Source of the DNA: Macrosoma leucophasiata | Taxonomy: Eukaryota; Arthropoda; Insecta; Lepidoptera; Hedylidae | Direction: 5' to 3' | Length of the DNA: 64,000 nucleotides | Assembly (NCBI GenBank): GCA_036365455.1 | Contig: JAWQUS010000020.1 | Span: 5,119,001 to 5,183,000, forward strand | Shown: positions 31,517-43,500 of the stretch, piece by piece | How the letters are laid out: each line of letters opens with the position of its first letter | Position numbering within the stretch: position 1 is the stretch's first letter | Notes under the pieces: model-generated | Told to the model about the DNA's origin: nothing | Databases searched by the model: none | What the model saw: the letters and a program-made list of their open reading frames with translations, nothing else | Translations under genes and position numbers: made by a program

Positions 31517-34500
31517 GTAATTTATTAATGATGACATATTAAACTAGTTTTACAGTGGGAAAATTGAGACCCTCTTTTCTTGGTTGAAAAATCAAATCAA
31601 AGCTAATTCTTTTCTCAAATCAAATCAAAGCTAATTCTGATAAACGGGTGCCAAATTAAATCTGGCCGCAAATAAGGATGTCAAAGATAAAAAAGTTCAA
31701 ATAAAAATACTAGTGAAGAAGAAAGAAAGAAGAAATTGAATAACTTGAGGCTTGTTTATAAAGGTGTTAGTTAAGTAACTAGCCTATTCCTTGATTAAGT
31801 ATTCATATTTTTTTTAATTATGTTTCTATATAAATTTGGAAACCCTAACCGCATTACATTATCTATCAGCCGTTAAATTATATACATATATATATATATA
31901 TATATAGCTTTGATTTGTTTTGAGAAAAGAATTAGCTTTGATTTGATTTTTGATTTTGAGGGGCGGCCAAGTACGCAACAGCAGCCGTGATTTTTCAGAG
32001 TCTTGCCGTGAAGTGGATGATATTTTATTGAAAAATCAAGTAAAAATTATGCAAGTTGAGCAACACTTTAGCTAAAATACGTTTATGAATAAGGGGGATG
32101 GAATACAAATAGGTATGATATAGGTATTATAAGAAATGTTGCGCATCGACCATAGAAAGAAGTCTTCGGCTTATTTCAGGATTATAGAGCGTTATCTCTT
32201 TCGTACCTTACCTATGGGACAAGTTTTTACCAATACCGGTCAGTGCTTATGTATTTTATTTATTTATTTTTTTACACATACTTAAATCTATCATTACAGG
32301 ATTTCCCCAATGCGACAGGTAAGCAATGTTTTTTTTTTCGATGGCATGTTGGCAGTTTGCAGCAGAGATGACGCTCTAAGAAGTCGAAAATAGCTGATTG
32401 TCTCTTTCAAAGGCTCGATGTGAAATATTTCTTGCCGAGTACCTACTTATAGGTACTACAGTAGGTATGTTAAAATAACAAAGTAGGTATTTATCCAGAT
32501 GTTCTATATGAAGCCGAGTCCGCATATTAAGTAGGCACCTATAGATACACGTGTTTCTGTGTTTAATTAAGATCTCTTTTTTCATAAAATTCTAATTACT
32601 TGCAAATACTTACTTTAAAAACCAGCTAAGTGTGAGTCGGAGTCGTGCACGAAAGATTCAGTACCAATATCAATAAAAAACGGCAAACAATACGTTCGTT
32701 GTATGGGAAAATTAAATTTTATTTTAGTAAAATTATTTATTTTTAAAGTGAATACCTACATAACAAAATATTCTGTGAATATTTAGAGCGACCTGTTACC
32801 GTTATGGTTCCGTACCATTAGGTCTATAAAAGAGCAAAAAATACGTTTATCGTGCGAAAGTCTCCTAAAGTATTAATTTTATTCTGTTGATATAAATCGG
32901 CAACAGTAATACATCATCACATTCTAAATTTACTGTTTGTTGTTATAGCGGCAACAGTACTACATCATCTCTTCCTGTTTTTAGTTTGTTGTTATAGCGG
33001 GAACAGTAATCGTTCTGTTTTAACTGTTTGTTGTTGCAGCGGCAACAGATAATCTGTGAAAATTTCAACTCTCTTTCCATCACGGTTCATCAGATACAGC
33101 TTGGTGACATCCAACAGGTCTTAGTAATAGAATCTAGATTTTACCTTTTGGGTATACATACAGAACCCTAAAAAACATATATATATATAATTATAATGTC
33201 GTTATTTGTACATTAACAATATGAGATGGTAGGTAGGTATGTATGTATTACATAATGACTTAAGTTGCGTGTATGGGAAAATAAGGTTATTTAATGACAA
33301 CTTGAATAAGTACCTTTGTAAAATGATTTGTCATAAAACGGTACTTTTGTAATCATTTGTCATACAAGGCCGCGTAAAGTGCTCAACAAGAAATAATGCA
33401 CATCGAGCCTATGAAAGTGACATTCGGCTAGTTTCGGCTTCATAGAGCGTTATCTGTGCTGCACATTGCCTACGTAAGCATCCGTAGTCCGGTATTGGTC
33501 AAAACTAGATCAAAATGGTCGACAAATGTCAAATAGGTAAGGTGCGAAAGAGATAACGCATCATCCGACGTTTCTTCCTGAGGTCGACGTGCATTATTTC
33601 TAAATGGATACTATACCTAGCAATGTGTAGGTTTTTTTTTATTAGGTAAGTAGGTAACTTGTTTGTTTGGTAAGTTTCTATAACATCCATAAGATAAGGC
33701 GGCCAACTGTCTATAGAGCTCCGTGGTAGAGCTCTAGTGTCGGAGCTTGAGGGCGTAGGGATCATCGCATTACCGAATATAAGTGAAGCCAAATGGCAGC
33801 GATTGTAGTGTAGCAGTATTGTGTTCCGGTCAAGTACGACCCTGCAATTTCTGGCAGCGATGTTACAACTGAGACCTTTGGAGTGGCAACGGTGGCAAGT
33901 GTGGCAACGCATTGAGATTAAAATGTCTGATTATTATGTAGATGTTTATAGGCTAGGTATTTCCTTACCATCAATGTGAACTTGTTTGCCACTTGATAAC
34001 AAAGCTTGACGAGGTTGGTAATTTCGAGTCATCATCATCATCATTTCAGCCGTAAGACGTCCACAGCTGGACAATGTCTCTCCAACAAGGGGATATGCCA
34101 TAATCGCCACGATTGGCATATGGATAGGCGATCACAGTGGCGGTAACTTTATCGTAGGACGCTGCTGCCCAGCTAGCATTATTGCACTTACTACCGTCCC
34201 GTTGGAATGGTTTGACCGCCATTGTTCGGTTGACTGACAGAAGAATTCTCTTCCACTAGAATAGAACACCGACGATCAACAATTCGACGCCCCAAACGAA
34301 TAAAGCCATATTCATAAAACGCCTACTTTTCAGGAGAGCGAAAAACGTAAAAACCGTTCTTATATTTTATATAAACCTAGAATAGTAACGAATGTTACAT
34401 ATTTAGACGCGGAAAAAAATATACTTTCTCATGAATATAACTAATAACGTAATAAACGAATGAGGTTTTCATAACATTAAAAAGTATAGTATATTAATAT

Positions 34501-37500
34501 TCGTCTATAAGTACGTGCTTAATTTTTTTGTACTGTCTTATACGTCCTTATTCGGCCCAATTCATAAACATTAATCAGGTTTATTGCACACATACCGACC
34601 ATTTTGCGTGTTTTTGCAAGAATTCAGTTATTTTGTATTAGCTTTATACAGCTTTTTTCGTCAAAAAAAATAATAGTTTTTGTATTGGTATCCTGCCAAT
34701 AACACCTTTATCACTTTATATTTTAAATATTTATAATAGGAAGATCATATGTATCTTGAATTTCATTGAGAATATTTACAACAAAACAATATAATATGAA
34801 CACAAAAGTTTAATACAACAATTTATGTTAATTTACTAAAACATAGAAAACAAAAAAGAAATTGCATTGTTACTATTAGAATAACAAAAAACATGCTCAA
34901 CGTATGGCCAGGCTAATTACGTTGGGTGCAACCGGAGGATCCAAAAAAAATGCAAATTTTTTCTTATAACAAAGGTTTTTATTGATTAAAAATGAAATAC
35001 AGTAATTACGTTACACTAAAACTAAAAACTATGACAATTGGTCGATGTATGTACCTAAAGTCATTTATCCACGTTTTCGGCGGTTAAGGAAACCTCGGTT
35101 ATCGTAAACATGTAGAAGGGGTAATTGCTGAGCTGGGGAGTTCGTTGAACGGCCACTGCTGTGTCCGCGCCTCGTGCTGTAAATTGGTGCCGTGTGCAAT
35201 GGTCGCTGATGATGCAGTTTACTGTTCCGAATTAGTGCCGTGTGCAATGGTCGCTGATGGTGCACTTTGCTAGGGTTGGCTATGTGTAACACCTCCACCC
35301 GAAGAACAGCGAGTGTCGCAGGACTTGTTCAAGATGGTCGCTGGCAGGCATCCGGAGTCAACCCTTATCTGGCTGGGGTCGATGTTGCGGGGTGCCGGTA
35401 TTGCATATGCTATTTCAGGGGTGCTGCTGAACGTTTCCGTGATGTCTCTGGATACAGTAGTTGTGCGTGACCGTCGGTAGAGTAGCGTAGCGATGAGTGC
35501 GCATGTACCGGTTAGTGCGAGGTACATCGGTATAGTGGTGTGGTATACGACTGGGTCGGTGATGTCATCTAGTTGAATGGGCGATTGCATTGCTATATCG
35601 TTGCTCAGAGTGTGTAGCTTTTGCAGACTCGGAGAGTTGAGGATGAGTTTCGGATAATTTTTGGCTTTCGACGTATCGTTGCTTATTGGCATCTCAATGA
35701 TCTTTACGACATGTCCTTTGATGTGGTCGTTGGAGTTGGCGATAGTGAATGAGGGTGTTTTCAGGTGACAGTTAAGAGGGATAACTGCCAAGTAGCTGCC
35801 TTGTAGGGTCCGATATTGCTCTTGACCGCAGTATATCTTCACCTTGGTTGGTACGGGAAAGCTCAGGGTGTAGTGCTTGTCGTCCAAGGCTTCCAGGGCT
35901 TCACTGGTGAGGACTACTGGTGTTAGCTTACAGGTGGACTGGAGTTCCTGGTGAGCTATGAGATGCTGGATACAATCTGGTTCGTGCTGAATCTGGAGGC
36001 TGCGTGTCGATTCACAGAGGTATAGGGTGTTCATCTTTGGACATTCTGTCTCTATGTACCTATAATCTAAACTAGAGAGTGCTATAAAAGGTGAGGGTGT
36101 AATTAGGGTTTCTTGGTTTTTATTCGGAACAAGGGATAATTTATAAAAATCATAAGTGGAGGGTACGACGATGGGGACTTTAATAACTATTACTACCTGT
36201 TTACCTACATAAAAGTAACCTAATTTTATTATTTCATAAAAGTGCCTAACTTCTATATTTAGGATTTCATTATTGGAATACAAAATCCGTAGTTTGCTTA
36301 ACATATCCTTAACTTCATCTAAACTAAATAAGGAGTACGGGGTGCTCGATGCACGAATAAAAGTTAGAGTATTCTCTAAATTTTGTAATTCTTCATACAG
36401 ATCTTCTATATTATCTCCTAAAATTAATAGATGTTGCGCCAGATGGGCGTATTTAATTAAGTCCGTGTCCCTATGGGCGTTACTTTCTAAAATTAAATTT
36501 AGTGCTTTACTCATCTTATCCTGATTTGTGACTATATTACTTATTATCTGAGAACTATGAGAAATGAATTTACTATTGAAGCTAATATGGTTATTAATCT
36601 CTTGTTCCAGTTTATGCTCGTTGTTACGCAAGGTGTTAATAGCCTTTTCGTATTTTATGGCATCTGTGTAATCTAAGTTACCAGAAATGCTTTTTATAAT
36701 AGAGCCTAAACCGTCGATGAGACCTCTTTTACTACGAGATGATTCAAATAAACTAATTTTATTGATTATAAGAGTGATTTTGCTGTTAAGATGTTCTATA
36801 TGAGGGTCAAATAACGAAAAGGTTTTATTATTGATTAAAGGTCTTAAATCAGCCATCTGGGAGTTCACTTGATCTATTTGGAGATGAATATCTTCCAAGT
36901 CAATGTAACTTAGGAAGGAATGGTAATGGGAGACGATCTTTGCTGCTCCTAATTTAAAGGGAAGTAGTCCTGGTCCATTGTCGAGTGAGTCAATTGTTAT
37001 CTCTTGTCCTTTGGTCAGATGTAAAGCCGCCAGCCATAGTAGTATCCTGTAACAAAGTCGGGATCTTAGGACTTCGCTTAAGGCGGGACTTAGCTACTGG
37101 ACCGCGTTTCTTCTTCGTATAGATGTGAATGGGAAGATCTGCGAGCACAGTGTCCTGTGTATATCGCGGGGCTAACTTTTGTCGGGACGCCATGGGATTA
37201 CGTACAAACACTTGTTGGTCGGGAGCATAGTCTGTTTCAAGTTCCCTATCTTTATTACGATTCTCAGTTAATTGTGTCCTGTCATGTAAGGATGTCTGGT
37301 TGATTAAGTCATATACTTGAGTCATGCGTTTTCTATGGTCTTGTGAGTACTGTTGGAATAAATGTTCAGCTAAGTCAATATCTACAGGGTCTCGTGGATC
37401 AAAATGCCCTGTTATCAAATCTAAAGGTCTGCATTTAGTAAAACTATGGATAGAACTATTATAAGCTAAAATGGCATAAGGCATGAGATTGACGACTGGA

Positions 37501-40500
37501 TCGTTTCGTTTCTCTAGTTTTAATATCCTGAGATGTTCTAGAACTGTAGAATGAAACCTTTCTACTATGCCATTGTCATTAGGGGAATGTGCTAATATTT
37601 TATGATGAATGATCTTGTGAACTCGGGTAAACTCTGAAAATATCTGGTTTGTGAACTCTGGGCCTCCGTCTGTGATGATAGTTAGTGGAACCCCATGGTG
37701 AGTACACAATACAAGTAGGGCTTGTACTACACTTAATGCTGTACTATCTCTGAGGTGATAAGCTTGTGCGTATTTTGAGAAAGCATCCACAATGGTAAGG
37801 AATTTTTCGGTTTGAGCTGTGAATAAATCTAAGTGAATGATTTCGAAGGGTTTACTAGGGGGTGGTACAATATTAAATCTTTGCTTGATAGGATTACGGT
37901 CGTATTTAGCCTGTCCGCAAACAGTACACTCATTGATATACTTAGCGATATGTTCTTTCATCTTAGGCCAATAGTATCTAGATGATAAAGCTAAATGACA
38001 CTCTGTAATACCACGATGGTTAGTCTTACCCTCGTGATATTTTTTGATTATATTTTGCTGACGTAAGTAGTCCTTTACGTTTTCTAATTCAACTTTAGTT
38101 AGCACCATATTCATTGAAGAGCTTTTGAAATTATCTTGAATTATAGGAATGATCTTATACATGGCAAGAGAGGGGTGAATAATTAAGCCAGTTCTAACCT
38201 TAGGATTCACATGTTCCTTAACTGCATTAATTACGTCATTAGTTAAGTTATTTTCTGAAAGTTGTATGGTCGTTCGAGTATGTGTTTCAAATGGCTTAGT
38301 CACAGTTGGACGTTTTTTAATGTCACCTACAAGTATAAAACAGATTTGTCTACTGAATCTATTTAAGGGGTAGTCCGTGATTGGTACTTCAAGAATTGGG
38401 GATTCGATACTAGTGTGAGCGGTCGCAGTATCAGAGTTGTCGGGTAATGCGTTATTAGTAGGGGCGGTTAACGTCTCAGAACCTATAGTTGAGTCAGGCT
38501 TTTCAGATACATTTACTACTATTGAACTAGTGTCTTCGTTATTAATTTCAATGCGGGACAATGCATCTGCGTTGGTGTTCTGTTTGCCCTGCTTATATAT
38601 AGTGGTAAAGTTATATTCACTCAACTTGAGTCGCCAACGGGTGAGTCTGGAGCCTGGCTCTTTAAGGCTCATTACCCACTGTAAGGGTCTGTGATCGGTC
38701 ACTATCTTAAACTTTCTGCCGAACAGGTAGGGGCGGAAGTATTTAGTGGCCCAAACTATGGCTAATAGCTCCTTCTCAATCGTACTATAGTTGGTCTCAC
38801 TGGAGTTCAAAGTCCTAGACGCATAAGCTATAGGTTTGTCATTACCTATCGATCCTTGGGAAAGGACTGCACCTATCGCATAGTTGGAAGCGTCAGTCGT
38901 CAGTACAAAGTCTCTAGTGAAGTCTGGGTACTGTAAAATTGGGTCGTTGGTCAATAAAACTTTACATTTCTCGAAACAGTCTATATACTTGGGGTCGTTG
39001 AAGGTGATCTTAGAACCTTTTTTTAGACATTGCGTCATTGGTTTTGTTATGCGCGCGAAATCTGGAATAAATTTCCTGTAGTATCCTAATAGTCCTAGGA
39101 AGCGTTTTATCTCAGTTGTTGTCTTGGGGATGGGGAATCTTTGGATGGCAGTGATCTTGTCGGGATTAGGTTTGATACCGTCCTTACTTATAATATGTCC
39201 TAAATACGCGGTCTCTAACTTTAGGAATTCCGACTTATCCATCTGAATCTTGAAGTTCGATTCCCTGAGTCTTTTAAAGACTTTCCCGAGATTTACCATG
39301 TGTTCCTGAAGGGATACACTGAATACTATGATGTCATCGAGATAAACGAGACAAATGACATTCTGGAGGTCCCTAAGAACGTCATCCATCACTCGTTGGA
39401 ATGTAGATGGGGAATTCTTTAAACCCATGGGCATCCGCAAGAATTCAAAGTGCCCATGCTCCACATTGAAGGCAGTTTTTTGAATATCGGCGGAGTCCAT
39501 CTCAACCTGATAAAATCCACTAGCAAGGTCTAATGTGGTAAAGTAGTGGCAGTTACCAAGCTTATCTAGAACGTCATTGATGTTCGGGATGGGGTATTTA
39601 TCGTCAATAGTCTTTTCGTTCACCTTACGAAAGTCTATGACTATACGCCACTTACTTTTTCCAGATGCGTCAGCTTTCTTAGGAACTACCCAAATAGGAG
39701 AGCTCCAAGCTGATTGTGAATGACGGATTATTCCCTGATCTAGCATTTTTGTTATCTGATCCTGAACTTCCTGTCGGTGAACGAAAGGATATCTATAGGT
39801 TTTAGTATATACAGGTAATTCGTCCGTGGTGCGAATAGTATGCTTTATTTTATTAGTGAAAGTTAGAGCTTCGCCATCGAGATAAAACACGTCAGCATAT
39901 TGAGCACAAAGGGACTCTAAGTTAGCTCGTTCTTCAGGATTCAGATGGTCAGTACGCAATCGCGAAAGTACTTCGGATACACGGTCACTAGGCTGTTGAG
40001 CACGTGTGAATTGTTCGTTAAAAAGTTCTGCGCTTATTGGTCTATCCATTGAGAACACTACATCATGTTTAGTTGGATTAGTGATCTCTATAAATCCGCG
40101 ACTATTCCTAACCGTAGTGACACAATCGCGTACAGTGCAATGTGATATTATTTGTTCCGGTATAATTACGTCACCATCATGAAAGTTAATTGGAACCCGG
40201 ATTAATTTTGATGTATTAGCCGGTATAATGTCTTCATAAAGATTGCAATTCCGCGAATCGTACATACACAATGGGTTGGTCGAATTTCGTGTAATAAGAG
40301 CCTTGTTTTTTAAGTCAATATTAGACTCTAACTTTTCTAACATATCTAAGCCAATTAACCCATCAAAATAATTATGAAATTTATATATAAAAAGAGTAAT
40401 GTCGCAAGATTCGTTAAATTCGGAAAAACATGGTAGAGTTAAAGAATAATTATTTCGCGTAGTTGCATGAATGTTAGTGACTTCGAATGGTTCGTAGTTA

Positions 40501-43500
40501 CACGGGATGTTAGAATAAAATTTTTCTACTGCATCAGGGCTAATAAAAGATTGATTAGCACCTGTGTCTATTAATAACTTTAAGGGTGGATTAGCAATCT
40601 TAATGAATGGAAGTTGTCTTTGAATCTGTAAGTTAATCTCTATCTTGGTTTGTCTGATTTCCGAGTTATGGAAAAATCCTGATTTTCAGCAGGGGTCCCT
40701 TCCGATACCTCCTGATGTTCCTCTACGTAGGCGGGAATATAATTAGAAGGGTAGTAAGATGACGGCTCAGACACAGGTTCGTATACGCAAGGTTCAGAAT
40801 AAGATCGGTCGTAATAATATTCACAGGCATAGTCGGGGTATTCGTTATAGTCGTAGCAGTCAGTCTCGTTGATGTTCATTTCACGAGACTTAAAATAGTT
40901 AGAAGGGGGTGGATTTCCGTGCTTAGTCCAGTCGTGCCCTGTCAGTTGTCTAGGTACGGGTTTCGACACAAAATGACTTACACCACTCATAGGCTTAGGG
41001 CCATTTTCATTAAGGGATGTATAACCTGGCCTTGGCTGAGCTAAGCGAAATACGTTGCTTTGAGGTCTATAGTTGGGCGGCGGTGCACTAAACATTTGTT
41101 GGGTCCGCGAGGGGCCGCGGTACTGAGGCACTTGGGGTCTCCAAGCTTCCATTGGCCTTGGTGGTGGGGGTTGATACATGGGCCTAGAAGGACCTGGCAT
41201 ATTACTATATGGCGGTGTAAGCATAAAAGGTCGCGGGATAGACACATTAAATGGTTTAACATAATTAGTATCAAATGAAGACGTAGACTGCCCAGCTCTC
41301 CGTTCCTGTAACCGATCGTCTCGCTGCTTTTGATATAGGGTGTTAACTTCCTCATGAACAAATTCAAGAGCTTTCTCTATTGTCTCGGGTCGCATACACC
41401 TAATATGTGAGCCCAAGGGCTCCTTAAGCCCACGAACGTACGCCTGTAAAGTTAACTTTTTGTAAAGCGCACGTTTTGCCTCGATAGTAGTAGGTATAGA
41501 CTCATGCAGTGTTACATAAGTCATTATAGTGCTGAATAAGCTCTGGCACTTTTCATAAAACTCCGAAGGTGTTAAATGTCTCTGAGTTAATAGAGCAAGG
41601 TCGTTATATAAAGCGGTCTTATCTCGCTGGTCCGAGAAATTATTAATCAAAGCGCTTCTAATGCCCTGCCAGGTGTCGGGAATGCCGTTTGAGTTGATTG
41701 TCCGCGCGGCATGTCCGGTAACTTTATTAAGGATTCCATTTAATAATGCTAAGTTACTGAGCTCAAAACCCGGCTCCGCTCTGACAAATTGCGTAACAAG
41801 TTGATCACATAAATGTATGAAACGCGTAAGCACATTCGTGTTCCCGTCAAATTCGGGTAAAAGGCGTAAGGCCTTATATACCTGATCTACTAAATCTACA
41901 CTCATTTTCGTACTATGATCACTACTAACTCTAGACTCTAAAATATCACTAACCTCTAAAATACACTCTAAATTTCTATTTGCATCAATTTGCGAGATTC
42001 TACTAGAACTAGATGACCCAGAGGTCCTCGATTTACGTGGATGAAAAATTTTGAATAATCAAAAGAATCACTTGAGGAAATTAACACTACTCATAAAATA
42101 CACAAAGGAAATCATACAAGGAAATATTAAAATAAGGAAAGGCGAGCAACTCTAGTAAGATCTAGGTACTTACCAAATCTGCATTTCTCTGTGGTATCGA
42201 TATTCGGATACTCCTCACTAGTCACACACCCGTAAGTTCGAATAGCCCTTTTTCGGTGATCGATTCACTGAAATTTTTTTGGACTAATCCTACCGACTGC
42301 GCCAATTACGTTGGGTGCAACCGGAGGATCCAAAAAAAATGCAAATTTTTTCTTATAACAAAGGTTTTTATTGATTAAAAATGAAATACAGTAATTACGT
42401 TACACTAAAACTAAAAACTATGACAATTGGTCGATGTATGTACCTAAAGTCATTTATCCACGTTTTCGGCGGTTAAGGAAACCTCGGTTATCGTAAACAT
42501 GTAGAAGGGGTAATTGCTGAGCTGGGGAGTTCGTTGAACGGCCACTGCTGTGTCCGCGCCTCGTGCTGTAAATTGGTGCCGTGTGCAATGGTCGCTGATG
42601 ATGCAGTTTACTGTTCCGAATTAGTGCCGTGTGCAATGGTCGCTGATGGTGCACTTTGCTAGGGTTGGCTATGTGTAACAGGCTATTAATTAAGCAAAAT
42701 GTTTGTTATTTGTAAAGTAAACAAAATAATACTTAAATAATACACTTTTTATGAAAATAAACTATTAATCTATTATATAAAATCAAATAAAAAATTATCA
42801 CAGTCATCAGTAATCAAATAAATGAGATCGACCGCACGCGTAAAAATGAGTCGCGATTTTGAGCAAAACGTTAAATTTTATCATAAAAGTACTTCAGGCA
42901 AAAATTGTAGATCATAAAATTATCTATAAAAATGTATCAATACTTTTTTTCTTATGAGCCACCGTTTCTGAGATATAACGATTCAAAAAGTTATAAAAGT
43001 TGTTATCGTCATAATATGCACACGTTTCTACGCCACCTATGAGGTAGTGTACTTAGCGCGTTTTTTTAAATGTGGTTTCCCCAGTAGTGCCTACTCCACG
43101 GGTCAGTTGTGATCCTGTTTAATGTAAAACTATTGCAAAATAACGGAAATTTTCAAAGATTGGAAAAGATCAAAGCGATGTAAATTAAAAAAAAGTGTTG
43201 AAGTTCATTCGTCTGATTCGTAAGTTTCAAATTTTTGTTCTTCTTGTTCTTCTTCCCCTGCTTGATAGATTTTTTCAAATTTACCAGTAGTTTCTGAGAT
43301 TACATTCAAACACCCACGACTCGCCGGAATTGAAATGCATGCATTTACCTCTGCCTACCCCTTCGGGGATTACAGGCGTGAAGTTACGTTCTGAGATTAG
43401 CGCGTTCAAACAAACAAACAAACTCTTCAGCTTTATAATATTAGTTTAGATTTTCGCTCGGTGAGTTACATGTGACTCTGTCACGTGTTCGCAATACTAG

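Larger units (their letters stand above)
34915..42680 (-). mobile_element. Full-length gypsy/errantivirus-type LTR retrotransposon
   Basis: 7766 bp in antisense orientation in aldehyde oxidase intron 1. LTRs are 34915-35291 and 42304-42680; on the minus strand they start TGTTACAC and end CGTAATT. The 4-bp target duplication GGCT lies at 34911-34914 and 42681-42684. The primer-binding site next to the 5' LTR fits serine tRNA, and a purine tract precedes the 3' LTR. Frames in order: gag, pol (protease, reverse transcriptase, RNase H, integrase), and an env-like glycoprotein. Three-ORF layout, AATT-type LTR end, tRNA-Ser primer and 4-bp duplication all agree with insect errantiviruses such as 17.6/297 and moth TED. 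No stop or frameshift was seen inside the frames. Confidence 0.95.

Noticed and set aside
32885..33050. CRISPR-like array from spaced repeats
   Set aside because: Units are imperfect, spacing is irregular, and the setting is a eukaryotic interspersed repeat.
40640..40685. A canonical slippery heptamer at the gag-pol overlap
   Set aside because: The T-run in the overlap is not in the X-XXY-YYZ register of the gag frame, so no site is claimed.
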